Assembly (NCBI GenBank): GCA_005881425.1
Contig: VBIC01000067.1
Span: forward strand, 1 to 32,031
Direction: 5' to 3'
Source of the DNA: Chloroflexota bacterium
Lineage (GTDB): Bacteria > Chloroflexota > Dormibacteria > CF-121
DNA: 32,031 nt
Shown in pieces: positions 1-7,015 of this stretch (within the stretch, counting starts at the first letter, position 1; each line of letters starts with the position of its first letter). Position numbers and translations under genes: made by a program. Below the pieces are notes generated by a model, which made no database searches, was not told the origin of the DNA, and saw only the letters and a list, made by a program, of their open reading frames with translations.

Positions 1-73
1 GTCCCAGGTAGGCGGCGGCGGCCAGGCCGTTGTGGCCGCCCCCGACGATGACCGCGTCGTAGCCCTGCGGCAC
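1..73 (-). CDS. FAD-dependent oxidoreductase, N-terminus only (partial)
   Basis: Only the first 24 codons of a leftward gene lie in the window; it continues past base 1. Read from a GTG at 73 the peptide begins VPQGYDAVIVGGGHNGLAAA, a Rossmann FAD-binding start with GxGxxG (GGGHNG) and the DAVIVGGG strand. The 'GGGHNGL.AAAYL' form is typical of phytoene-desaturase-like/PYROXD2-type FAD oxidoreductases, so this family is the best guess; the substrate cannot be told from 24 residues. There is no Shine-Dalgarno sequence, but TATACT ends 7 bases before the GTG, which suggests a leaderless transcript. It is divergent from the permease gene starting at 210. Confidence 0.7.
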   Translation of the reverse strand, partial: MPQGYDAVIVGGGHNGLAAAAYLG

Positions 74-80
74 GGCTGGG

Positions 81-86
81 AGTATA
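81..86 (-). promoter_or_regulatory. -10 box (TATACT) of the leftward FAD oxidoreductase
   Basis: TATACT on the minus strand ends 7 bases before the GTG at 73, the spacing expected if transcription starts at the start codon. No convincing -35 is visible. Confidence 0.45.
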
Positions 87-124
87 CGCGGGCCTTTGAG
101 GCCTCTCAGCCGGCCGGCCGGTCC

Positions 125-153
125 TTGACAAGGCGTCCGCCTAAGCGTGAAAT
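125..153 (+). promoter_or_regulatory. Sigma70-type promoter of the first permease
   Basis: TTGACA (125-130) is followed after exactly 17 bases by TGAAAT (148-153). Transcription would begin near 160, giving a leader of about 50 bases that carries the GGGAGGG ribosome site before the TTG start at 210. Confidence 0.5.
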
Positions 154-209
154 GGCGCTGGGGTTTGGGCAACTGCCCATGCCTACAAATCGAATTGGGA
201 GGGTGACAG

Positions 210-1751
210 TTGGCTCAAGCGCTCGCGACTCAAGAGCTGCTCGCCGAAAAGCAGAAGCTCAAAAAGTCCTTGTTCCGCCTCGACCTCATCTTTTTCACCG
301 TCGCGGCCATCGTCGCACTCGATACTCTCGGCGCCGTCTCGTCCCAGGGCGCCCAGGCGATCTTCTGGCTTGCGGTGTCGGCGGTTACGTTCCTGATTCC
401 CTACGGCCTGCTCACCGCGGAACTGGGAACCGCCTTCCCCGTCGAAGGGGCCTGCTACGAATGGGTGCGCCTCGCCTTCGGGCACCTGGCGGGCGCCGTG
501 ACCGCGGTCATGTACTGGATCAGCAACCCGGTCTGGCTCGGCGGCACCCTGGCGGTGACCGCCATCGCGGCCATGGACACCTTCTGGGGCAAGCCCTTCG
601 GCGGAATCGGCAACATCGGCTGGCTGGAGTTCGTGGTCGGTGCGGCCTTCATCTGGATCGCCGTCACCTGGAACATCCTGTCGCTGCGCTACATGAAGTG
701 GGTTCCGAACCTGGGCGCCATCGTCCGGCTCGCCCTGCTGGCTCTTTTCGGCCTCCTGGTCATCCTTACCGGGACCAGCAAGGGCTTCGCCGGAAATCTC
801 AGCGGATGGACTCCGACCACGGGTGTGTTCGTCGCGGTCATCGGGGTCCTCGTCTTCAGCTGGATCGGCTTCGAGCTCTCCACCAACGCCAGCGAGGAGA
901 TGGAAGACCCCCAGCGCGACGTGCCCCGGATGGTGGTGGGCTCGGGCATCATCAGCGCCCTGGCCTACGCCGTGCCGATCATCGGGATCCTGCTGGTGCT
1001 CAGCACCAAGGACCTGAGCAACGTCGGCTCCTTCGTCTCCGGCTACCAGACCGTCGTCGCCAACGCGGTGGGTGGAACGGCGGCGAACGTGCTCAACTTC
1101 CTGGTGGGCCTGGCGATCGTCTTCTCGCTGCTGACCAGCGGCACCGTCTGGCTCATGGGCGCGGACCGGATGATGGCCATCGGGGCGCTCGCCGGCTCTG
1201 GTCCGCTCCGGCTTGGCCGCTTCTCCAGGCGGTTCGGGACCCCGGTGCCGGTCAACGTCACCTCCGGCATCCTGGCGACCGCCTTCCTGCTGGCCAACGT
1301 GATCATCAACCACGCGCTGAGCAACGGCAGCCTGTCCTCACTCTTCGCGGTCGTGCTCGCCCTCGCCATCTCGACCACCACCTTCTCCTACCTGCTGGTC
1401 TTCCAGGCCCTGGAGGTGTTCCGCATCAAGTTTCCGAACCAGCCCCGGCCCTACAGGGTGCCCGGCGGCATGCTGGGCGCCTGGATCGTCACCATCCTGA
1501 CCTTCGCCTACGTCCTGGGCGCCACCGTCTTCTCGCTCTGGCCGGGTCTGTTCACGTCGGGGGTTACCGGGCCGGCGTCCAACGTCGACCGTGGGACCTT
1601 CGAGATCACGGTGCTCGTCACCATGGCGATCATCATCGGAATTGCCATCGTCTTCTACTACCTCGGCCGTGGCCATGCGGTCCATGAACTGCTGCCCGGA
1701 GAGGGTGCACCGGCGGGAGACCGTCAGCTGACGGGAGCGCGCCGGATCTAG
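210..1751 (+). CDS. APC-superfamily amino acid permease
   Basis: A 513-residue, very hydrophobic protein with about 12-14 predicted membrane segments and a short charged cytosolic N-terminus (LLAEKQKLKKSLFRLDLIFF). The first helix motif (FFTVAAIVALDTLGAVSS) and the 'GAQAIFWL...PYGLLTAELGTAFPVEGACYEWV' region are those of the APC amino acid/polyamine/organocation permeases, which move amino acids or amines with protons or by exchange. The conserved FSWIGFELSTNASEEMEDPQRDVPR stretch after TM6 also fits (residues around 215-240). The start is TTG at 210, chosen because GGGAGGG (197-203) sits 6 bases upstream. Substrate is not predictable from sequence alone. A second APC permease follows, suggesting related uptake functions beside a flavin oxidoreductase that might act on an amine or amino acid (inference). 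Confidence 0.85.
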   Translation: MAQALATQELLAEKQKLKKSLFRLDLIFFTVAAIVALDTLGAVSSQGAQAIFWLAVSAVTFLIPYGLLTAELGTAFPVEGACYEWVRLAFGHLAGAVTAVMYWISNPVWLGGTLAVTAIAAMDTFWGKPFGGIGNIGWLEFVVGAAFIWIAVTWNILSLRYMKWVPNLGAIVRLALLALFGLLVILTGTSKGFAGNLSGWTPTTGVFVAVIGVLVFSWIGFELSTNASEEMEDPQRDVPRMVVGSGIISALAYAVPIIGILLVLSTKDLSNVGSFVSGYQTVVANAVGGTAANVLNFLVGLAIVFSLLTSGTVWLMGADRMMAIGALAGSGPLRLGRFSRRFGTPVPVNVTSGILATAFLLANVIINHALSNGSLSSLFAVVLALAISTTTFSYLLVFQALEVFRIKFPNQPRPYRVPGGMLGAWIVTILTFAYVLGATVFSLWPGLFTSGVTGPASNVDRGTFEITVLVTMAIIIGIAIVFYYLGRGHAVHELLPGEGAPAGDRQLTGARRI

Positions 1752-1770
1752 CGGCGAGACTCAACGGCTG

Positions 1771-1800
1771 TGGGCGCGGGCGGCCGTCCGCCCGCGCCCA
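1771..1800 (+). terminator. GC-rich hairpin after the first permease
   Basis: TGGGCGCGGGCGG and CCGCCCGCGCCCA form a perfect 13-bp stem with a CCGT loop, 20 bases after the permease stop. There is no U-tract, so it may be a Rho-independent-like pause/terminator or only a 3'-end stabilising hairpin. Confidence 0.5.
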
Positions 1801-1838
1801 GCGTCTGGGCGGCTGCGCGGGAATGGGCTGGACGGCTA

Positions 1839-1867
1839 TTGACGGCGTCCGCACGGGCTGTTAGCGT
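1839..1867 (+). promoter_or_regulatory. Possible promoter of the second permease
   Basis: TTGACG (1839-1844), 17-base spacer, TAGCGT (1862-1867). The predicted start of transcription lies near 1874, about 18 bases before the GTG start at 1892. Confidence 0.35.
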
Positions 1868-1891
1868 TCGCCAAAACCCCCGCCCGCGGCC

Positions 1892-3430
1892 GTGACCGAG
1901 CCGCGCACCCAGGAGGGGGACGACGCGCGCGACCTGGCCGGTTTCGGCTACCGGCAGGAGCTCAAGCGTATCCTGGGCGTCTACTCCAGCTTCGCGGTCG
2001 CCTTCTCCTACATCTCCCCCTCGACCGGCATCTTCACCCTGTACGCGCTGGGGCTGGGCCTGGCGGGCGGCTTCTTCTTCTGGAGCTGGCCGATCGTCAT
2101 TCTCGGTCAGTTCCTGGTGGCCCTCAACTTCGCCGAGGTCAGCTCGCACTTCCCGGTGGCGGGCTCCGTCTATCAGTGGAGCAAGTACCTGGCCAACCGG
2201 CACTACTCCTGGTTCAACGGCTGGATCTACCTATTCGCCGGGATCCTGACCGTCACCGCGGTCGACCTGACGGTGCCCATCGTACTGGTCCCCTTCCTCA
2301 ACGGCCTCGGCCTCAGCATCCCGAGCGGTTTCTGGACGCCGATCGTCGTGGGACTCCTGGTCCTGCTCAGCACCACGTTGCTCAACGTCTTCGGGGTCCG
2401 GCTGGTGTCGATCGTCAACAACACGGGCGTCGTCTTCGAGATCCTGGGGATGGTGGTCTTCGCCCTCGTGCTGCTGATCTTCTTCCACCACCAGTCGCCC
2501 AGCATCCTGACCGACACCCGCTATCTCGGCTCAGGATTCGGTAACGCCAGCGGCGTCTTCCTGGCCGCGATGTTCATGTCCCTGTTCGTGGTCTACGGGT
2601 TCGACACGGCCAGCACGCTGGCGGAGGAGACCAGGAACCCGCGCCGGGAAGCCCCCAGGGCGGTGCTGGCCTCGGTGATCGGCGCCTTCGTCATCGGCAC
2701 CATCTTCCTGCTGGCCACCATCCTGGCCATCCCGGGTGACGCCAATAAGTTCATCACCGATACGGCCGGCGGCAAGGCCGCCCCGCCGGTGGACATCATC
2801 ACCGGCAACTTCGGAGCCGGCAGCCTGGGCTCAGAGCTGTACCTGTTCGTGGTCTTCGCCGCCATCTACGTCTGCTGCCTGGCGATCCAGACCTCGACCA
2901 TCCGCCTGGCCTTCGGCATGGCCCGCGACGGCAAGCTCCCCTTCGGCCGGATCTACAACAGGGTCAGCCCTTCGCTGCACACTCCGGTCGGCACCTGCAT
3001 CGTGATCGGGCTGCTTTCGGCGATCCCCGTCTTCTACGCGGGCGCCGGCACGGTCGCGATCTCGGCGACCTGCATGATCTACCTCTCCTACTTCCTGGGC
3101 AACCTCGCCATCCTGATCGCCCGGGGCAAAGGCTGGCCCAAGGCCGGTGCTCCCTTCCGGCTGCGTGGATGGGGCGCGGTGGTCAACGTCCTGGCCCTGG
3201 TCTGGGGTGGAAGCATGCTGGTCAACTTCCTCTGGCCGCGCCCGGGAACGATCATCAACCCCAACACCAGCGAACTGCCCGGGCTGGCCGGCATCCCGCT
3301 CGTCGGGAACGTCCCTATCGTCGAGCTGACCATCGGGGTCGTGGTCCTCGTCGGCCTGGTCTATTACCTGATCGCTCAGGTCAACAAGCCGGCGCAGCCA
3401 CTTCCACAAGAGGCGGCCGCTTCGGCCTAG
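1892..3430 (+). CDS. APC-superfamily permease, ACT (amino acid/choline/GABA) type
   Basis: A 512-residue membrane protein with about 12 predicted helices. The soluble N-terminus leads into GFGYRQELKRILGVYSSFAV and FSYISPSTGIFTLYALGLGL, the hallmark first-helix region of the amino acid-choline-transporter/GABA permease branch of the APC superfamily. The VVYGFDTASTLAEETRNPRR motif after TM6 also fits that branch. It should sit in the cytoplasmic membrane and import or exchange an amino acid or amine; the substrate is unknown. The GTG at 1892 is the first start in frame and has no good Shine-Dalgarno sequence; an AGGAGGGG at 1910-1917 lies inside the reading frame with no start codon after it. 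The gene is separated from the first permease by 140 bases with its own promoter-like boxes and ends at a strong hairpin. Confidence 0.85.
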   Translation: MTEPRTQEGDDARDLAGFGYRQELKRILGVYSSFAVAFSYISPSTGIFTLYALGLGLAGGFFFWSWPIVILGQFLVALNFAEVSSHFPVAGSVYQWSKYLANRHYSWFNGWIYLFAGILTVTAVDLTVPIVLVPFLNGLGLSIPSGFWTPIVVGLLVLLSTTLLNVFGVRLVSIVNNTGVVFEILGMVVFALVLLIFFHHQSPSILTDTRYLGSGFGNASGVFLAAMFMSLFVVYGFDTASTLAEETRNPRREAPRAVLASVIGAFVIGTIFLLATILAIPGDANKFITDTAGGKAAPPVDIITGNFGAGSLGSELYLFVVFAAIYVCCLAIQTSTIRLAFGMARDGKLPFGRIYNRVSPSLHTPVGTCIVIGLLSAIPVFYAGAGTVAISATCMIYLSYFLGNLAILIARGKGWPKAGAPFRLRGWGAVVNVLALVWGGSMLVNFLWPRPGTIINPNTSELPGLAGIPLVGNVPIVELTIGVVVLVGLVYYLIAQVNKPAQPLPQEAAASA

Positions 3431-3451
3431 GTCACAAGAGCAACCATCTCT

Positions 3452-3480
3452 AGAGAGGAGCGGGCCGACCGCTCCTCTCT
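3452..3480 (+). terminator. Hairpin terminator after the second permease
   Basis: AGAGAGGAGCGG (3452-3463) pairs perfectly with CCGCTCCTCTCT (3469-3480) around a 5-base loop, followed by ATAATTGT. A 12-bp stem directly after the stop, with an A/T-rich tail, is a good candidate terminator. Confidence 0.6.
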
Positions 3481-3485
3481 ATAAT
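3480..3485 (+). promoter_or_regulatory. -10 box TATAAT of the MoaD-like gene
   Basis: A perfect TATAAT whose first T is the last base of the preceding hairpin. It ends 10 bases before the ATG at 3496, so the leader would be 3-4 bases at most. No clear -35 is seen because the hairpin arm occupies that region. Confidence 0.5.
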
Positions 3486-3495
3486 TGTCGGCACC

Positions 3496-3771
3496 ATGGC
3501 GGTCAAGATCAGGGTTCCGGGCGCCCTGCGCCAGCTGACCAGGGGGGCGCCGGTGGTCGAGGTCGACGCCGGCGACGTCTCCCAGGCGCTGCGCGCCCTG
3601 AACGACAAGTATCCGGGCTTCAGCGAGCGTCTCTACGACGACCAGGGGCAGCTGCGCCAGTTCATCAACATCTATCGCAACGACGAGGACATCCGGTTCG
3701 GCTCCGGGCTGCAGACGCGGCTGCAGGAGAACGACGACCTCTCCATCGTCCCCGCCGTAGCCGGAGGCTAG
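3496..3771 (+). CDS. MoaD/ThiS-family ubiquitin-like sulfur carrier
   Basis: A 91-residue protein starting MAVKIRVPGALRQLTRGAPV and ending IVPAVAGG. The beta-grasp pattern (KIRVPGALRQLT, then DVSQALRALNDKYP, then LSIVPAVAGG) and the C-terminal Gly-Gly are those of MoaD/ThiS-like small sulfur carriers, in which the terminal glycine is adenylated and converted to a thiocarboxylate. The extra N-terminal-half segment (FSERLYDDQGQLRQFINIYRN) matches the MoaD-like subgroup found near NIL-domain and cysteine/methionine-synthesis genes. No activating E1-like (MoeB/ThiF) gene is in the window. It is followed 4 bases later by a broken NIL-domain gene and then mnmA, so a sulfur-transfer role in this cluster is a reasonable inference; molybdopterin synthesis is the alternative. 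Confidence 0.85.
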   Translation: MAVKIRVPGALRQLTRGAPVVEVDAGDVSQALRALNDKYPGFSERLYDDQGQLRQFINIYRNDEDIRFGSGLQTRLQENDDLSIVPAVAGG

Positions 3772-3775
3772 GACG

Positions 3776-3981
3776 ATGCCGCGCGCGACCGTGCGGCTGA
3801 CGTTCCGCGGCGACAGCTGGGCAAGGACTACCGCGTGGTCACCAACATCAAGCGGGCCCAGGTGGACGAGGGGGCCGGCTGGCTGGAGGTTGAGCTGGAG
3901 GGACGCTCAGAGGACGTCGAGGCGGCCCTCGCCTACTGCGCCAGCCGCGGCATCGACGTGGAGCGGGTAACGGCCCCATGA
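3776..3981 (+). pseudogene. NIL-domain protein gene, frameshifted
   Basis: The ATG at 3776 opens a frame reading MPRATVRLTF, the usual start of NIL-domain proteins, but the rest of the domain continues in another frame: from about 3817 it reads LGKDYRVVTNIKRAQVDEGA and runs through [20 protein letters not shown] to a TGA at 3979-3981. That TGA overlaps the mnmA ATG (ATGA), supporting the second frame as the true end. NIL proteins normally have about a dozen residues between LTF and LGKDY; here only 11 bases remain, consistent with a loss of about 25 bases (3n+1). The NIL domain is a small ligand-binding ferredoxin-like fold known from MetNI transporters and sulfur-amino-acid genes. It could be a genuine mutation, an assembly error, or a shorter protein starting at CTG 3817 or GTG 3835. 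Confidence 0.65.
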
Positions 3982-5060
3982 AGGTGGCCGTGGCCATGAG
4001 CGGCGGCGTCGATTCCTCGGTCGCCGCCGCGCTGCTGCGCGACGAGGGGCACCAGGTCTTCGGGCTGACGCTCCAGCTCTGGCCCAAGGAGATGGCCGCC
4101 CGGGACTTCGACCGGCATCACGGCTGCTGCTCGCTGGACGCGGTCGAGGATGCGCGCCGGGTCGCGTCACGACTGGGCATCCCCTACTACGTGCTCAACT
4201 TCGAGGAGGGCTTCCGCCGCTCGGTCATCGACCCCTTCACCGAGGCCTACCTGTCGGGGCGCACGCCCAACCCCTGCATCCGCTGCAACGAGCAGGTCAA
4301 GTTCGGGCTGCTGCTGCGCAAGGCGCTGGCGCTGGGGGCCGGGGCGCTGGCGACCGGGCACTACGCTCGGATCGAGTCGAGCGAGGGCGAGTACGTCCTG
4401 CGCAAGGCCGTGGACGAGCGCAAGGACCAGTCCTACGTCCTCTACCAGCTGGGGCAGCGCGAGCTCGGCGCGGTCCTGTTCCCGGTGGGCGGGATGCTCA
4501 AGGCGCAGGTCCGGGAGCGGGCCCGCACACTCGGCCTGCCGACCGCGGACAAGGCGGAGAGCCAGGAGATCTGCTTCGTCAGCGAGGGCAGCTACCGCAG
4601 CCTGCTCAAGGAGCGGTTCGCGGCCCGCCTGCTGCCCGGGCCGATCGTGGACGCCCAGGGGCGCGAGGTGGGGCGCCACGCCGGGATCGCCCTCTACACC
4701 GTCGGCCAGAGGTCGGGGCTGCAGCTGCGGTCGGGCACGCCGTCCGGCCCGCCGCGATACGTGACCGGGATCGAGCCCGGCAGCAACACGCTCCACGTGG
4801 GTCCCGCCGAGGACCTGCTGCGCGACCGCTGCGAGCTGGAGGACGTTCGCTACGTGGCGGCCCGGCGGCCCCGAGCCGCGTTCGCGGCCCAGGTCAAGGT
4901 TCGCTCCCACGCCGTCGAGGCGCCGGCCCGCGTGGTCCCGCTCGGGGATCGCGCCCGCATCCAGTTCGCGCAGCCGCAGCGCGCCCTCACCCCCGGACAG
5001 GCCGCTGTCTTCTACCACGGCGACCGGGTGATCGGTGGCGGCGCCATCGCGGCCGCGTGA
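3978..5060 (+). CDS. mnmA: tRNA-specific 2-thiouridylase MnmA
   Basis: A 360-residue protein, the usual length for MnmA, which installs the 2-thio group on U34 of Lys, Glu and Gln tRNAs in the cytosol. The ATP-pyrophosphatase P-loop SGGVDSS is at residues 8-14. The two catalytic cysteines are present: C103 in NPCIRCN and C199 in SQEICFV. TGHYAR (126-131), [10 protein letters not shown] (149-158) and the GQR.GL central motif are also intact, and the C-terminal beta-barrel follows. The start codon overlaps the stop of the NIL-domain frame. In most bacteria sulfur reaches MnmA from IscS, often via Tus proteins; the upstream MoaD-like carrier raises the possibility of another route (inference). 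A GTG inside the stop region starts the next gene. Confidence 0.95.
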   Translation: MKVAVAMSGGVDSSVAAALLRDEGHQVFGLTLQLWPKEMAARDFDRHHGCCSLDAVEDARRVASRLGIPYYVLNFEEGFRRSVIDPFTEAYLSGRTPNPCIRCNEQVKFGLLLRKALALGAGALATGHYARIESSEGEYVLRKAVDERKDQSYVLYQLGQRELGAVLFPVGGMLKAQVRERARTLGLPTADKAESQEICFVSEGSYRSLLKERFAARLLPGPIVDAQGREVGRHAGIALYTVGQRSGLQLRSGTPSGPPRYVTGIEPGSNTLHVGPAEDLLRDRCELEDVRYVAARRPRAAFAAQVKVRSHAVEAPARVVPLGDRARIQFAQPQRALTPGQAAVFYHGDRVIGGGAIAAA

Positions 5061-5383
5061 ACGGGGGCGAGGTCGCCCGCCAGCTGCTCCTGCACCTGGC
5101 GCAGGTGGCGCTGGTCTGGCTGATCCTGCTGGGCGGGGTCGTCTCCGCGGCGACGGCCGTCCGGGGCCGCCCCGCCTACTGGCTGGGTGTCGCCGGGTCG
5201 GTGCTGATCGTCTTCGGGTTGATCCTCGGGCCGGGATTCCTGCCGGGCAGCGTGACCGGCGTGGCGATCGGCGCCGGGATCGCGCTGGCCATCTTCGGCG
5301 TGGCCCTCGACCTCCTCCTCGGACCTCCTCCGGCGGCGGCCGGCCCGAGGGCCGGGGAGAGTCTCGACTCACGCTTCGAATGA
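5057..5383 (+). CDS. Small membrane protein of unknown function
   Basis: A 108-residue protein whose GTG start overlaps the mnmA stop (GTGA). It has three hydrophobic stretches (about residues 10-33, 40-58 and 64-88), then a Pro/Ala-rich polar tail ending [12 protein letters not shown] do not recognise a family; it is probably a three-helix inner-membrane protein co-translated with mnmA. Confidence 0.65.
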   Translation: MNGGEVARQLLLHLAQVALVWLILLGGVVSAATAVRGRPAYWLGVAGSVLIVFGLILGPGFLPGSVTGVAIGAGIALAIFGVALDLLLGPPPAAAGPRAGESLDSRFE

Positions 5384-5391
5384 TCTCCAGC

Positions 5392-5397
5392 TAGCAT
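5392..5397 (+). promoter_or_regulatory. -10-like box TAGCAT before the FNR-like gene
   Basis: TAGCAT ends 8 bases before the ATG at 5406, so the fnr-nuoJKLMN-like operon may begin with a nearly leaderless transcript. No clear -35 is visible. Confidence 0.35.
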
Positions 5398-5405
5398 ATC
5401 GCTGA

Positions 5406-6182
5406 ATGATCGCGACCGACAAGTACATGAGCGCGCCCATCGTGGCGCGCACCGACCATGCGCCAACCCTCTGGTCGATCCGGATCAAGACGCCAGACCC
5501 GCTGCCGTTTCGCGCCGGCCAGTACGTAGCCTTCGGGCTGCTCAACGGCGAGAAGGTGCTGGAGCGCGCCTTCTCGATCGCCTCCAGCCCCTATGAGGAA
5601 GAGCTGGAGTTCTTCATCGAGCGGGTCGCGGACGGGGCTCTCTCGCCTCAGCTCTACCAGCTGCAGGTGGGCGACCGGGTGCAGATGCGCCGCAAGGCGA
5701 AGGGCGTCTTCAACCTGGACCACAAGTCCGGACACAAGCAGCATTTCCTGGTCTCGACCGTCACCGGGATCGCGCCCTACATCAGCTACGTCCGGACCAT
5801 GATGCGCGACCTGGAGCAGGGCCGGCTCGAGGAGCCTTTCCGCCTGGTCATCCTCCAGGGCAGCTCGCGCTCGGACGAGTTCGGCTACGACGAGGAGCTG
5901 CGCTGCTGCGCCCGGAGCGCCTCCTGGCTTACCTACATCCCGACCGTCAGCCGTCCCTGGGAGGATCCCGGCTGGGCGGGGGAGCGGGGCCGGGTCGACG
6001 ACCTGGTCCGCAAGTACACCGACACCATGCGGCTCGACCCCGAGACCACGACCGCCTACCTCTGCGGCAACCCGGGCATGATCGTCAACGCCCGCGACAT
6101 CCTGCGGCGCCGCGGCTTCAAGACGGAATCGATCAAGGAGGAGACCTACTGGGCGCCCGGCGAGGGTGAGGTCGAGTACTGA
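5406..6182 (+). CDS. Ferredoxin-NADP+ reductase-like flavoprotein (Fpr type)
   Basis: A 258-residue protein of bacterial Fpr-type length. FAD-binding motif RAFSIASSP is at 54-62, preceded by the FRAGQYVAFGL strand. The NAD(P)-binding loop is STVTGIAPYISYVR (117-130), with Val where the usual TGTGIAP has Gly. AYLCGNPGMI (217-226) precedes the C-terminal EETYW (245-249), which normally stacks on the flavin. Enzymes of this family pass electrons between NADPH and ferredoxin or flavodoxin in the cytosol. The next gene starts at the base after its stop, and five complex-I-membrane-arm-like genes follow without a gap, so it is likely co-transcribed and may be the electron input or output of that assembly (inference). 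No ferredoxin gene lies nearby. Confidence 0.85.
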   Translation: MIATDKYMSAPIVARTDHAPTLWSIRIKTPDPLPFRAGQYVAFGLLNGEKVLERAFSIASSPYEEELEFFIERVADGALSPQLYQLQVGDRVQMRRKAKGVFNLDHKSGHKQHFLVSTVTGIAPYISYVRTMMRDLEQGRLEEPFRLVILQGSSRSDEFGYDEELRCCARSASWLTYIPTVSRPWEDPGWAGERGRVDDLVRKYTDTMRLDPETTTAYLCGNPGMIVNARDILRRRGFKTESIKEETYWAPGEGEVEY

Positions 6183-6716
6183 GTGGCGGCGCTCACCTTC
6201 CTCTTCGCCCTGCTGGCGGTGGCCGGCGCCGGAGCCGCGGTCCTCTATCCGGGCCTGCGCCGGAGCGGGCTGGCGCTGGCGGCGACCAACCTGTTCGTGG
6301 GCCTGGTCGCCCTGACCCTGCAGGCGGTCCCGGTCTTCCTGATGGAGGTGGTCGCCGCGCTGCTGCTGGCCGGGCTGGTCCAGGCTTTTCCCATCCGCGG
6401 CGCCGATCGCGCGCTCTGGCCCCCCGGCGGAGCCCTGGCGCCGCCGGCGGTCCTCTCGACGCTGGTCCTGGCCGGCCTGGCCTGGGTCGCCCTGCAGCCG
6501 GTCTGGTCCGCCTCACCCAACCGCGCCCTCAACCCGGCCGTCCTGCCCCAGGGGCAGCTGGTCGCCCTCGGCGCCGCCGTCCTCCTGGCGATCGCCGCCG
6601 CCCTGGCCGTGCTCACCCGCCGCGAGCCGCGCCGGGCGCAGCCGGTCGAGCAGCCGCCCCCTCGCCGGACCGCCTCCAGCACGGCGCGCCCCCCGCGTGG
6701 CCGAGGCCGCCGGTGA
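6183..6716 (+). CDS. NuoJ-like membrane protein
   Basis: A 177-residue protein starting at GTG 6183 directly after the FNR-like stop. It has about four or five membrane helices and a basic Pro/Arg-rich tail (PPRRTASSTARPPRGRGRR). The N-terminal half (FLFALLAVAGAGAAVLYPGL, then NLFVGLVALTLQAVPVFLME) resembles the first three helices of NuoJ/ND6, the complex I subunit whose TM3 pi-bulge helps couple quinone reduction to proton pumping. The usual VYxGA motif of that helix is absent; the matching stretch reads MEVVAALLLAGLVQAF. Assignment rests on this weak similarity, the size, and position just before NuoK-, L-, M- and N-like genes. Confidence 0.6.
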   Translation: MAALTFLFALLAVAGAGAAVLYPGLRRSGLALAATNLFVGLVALTLQAVPVFLMEVVAALLLAGLVQAFPIRGADRALWPPGGALAPPAVLSTLVLAGLAWVALQPVWSASPNRALNPAVLPQGQLVALGAAVLLAIAAALAVLTRREPRRAQPVEQPPPRRTASSTARPPRGRGRR

Positions 6717-7009
6717 CGGCTGTGGCGCTGCTCGCCGCGGCCTGCCTGTTCGCCCTCGGCTGCTTCGGCGTCCTCGTCCGCCGGCAGCCGGCCGGCGTCG
6801 TGATGGCGGCCCAGCTGCTCTGGCTGGCGGTGGTGCTGGTGCTGGTGGCGGTCAACCAGCCGGCGGGCCGGCTGAACCGCGGCGAGGGATTCGCCCTGCT
6901 GATCGCGGTCGCGGGGCTGGCCCAGGTCGCCGTCGGCCTGGCCCTGGCCCAGCATGCCGGCCCGGATGGCCGGGAGCGCGAGGAGGCGCGGCCTGGCCGC
7001 GCCGGCTAG
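6713..7009 (+). CDS. NuoK-like membrane protein lacking both key glutamates
   Basis: A 98-residue, three-helix protein whose GTG start overlaps the previous stop. It lines up along its length with NuoK: CLFALGCFGVLVRRQPAGVV matches ILFVLGLTGLVIRR in E. coli, and AVAGLAQVAVGLALAQ matches LAAAEASIGLALLLQ. In NuoK, glutamates in TM2 (E36) and TM3 (E72) form part of the proton path. Here both are glutamine: Q34 (codon 6812-6814) and Q71 (codon 6923-6925). The tail is polar and charged (GREREEARPGRAG). The NuoK identity is well supported by size, topology and gene order; proton transport by the usual route is unlikely. Confidence 0.75.
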   Translation: MTAVALLAAACLFALGCFGVLVRRQPAGVVMAAQLLWLAVVLVLVAVNQPAGRLNRGEGFALLIAVAGLAQVAVGLALAQHAGPDGREREEARPGRAG

Positions 7010-7015
7010 GCCCCG

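Noticed and set aside
4167-5372. Long minus-strand open frame opposite mnmA
   Set aside because: Arg/Pro/Gly-rich composition without motifs; mnmA on the plus strand is unmistakable.
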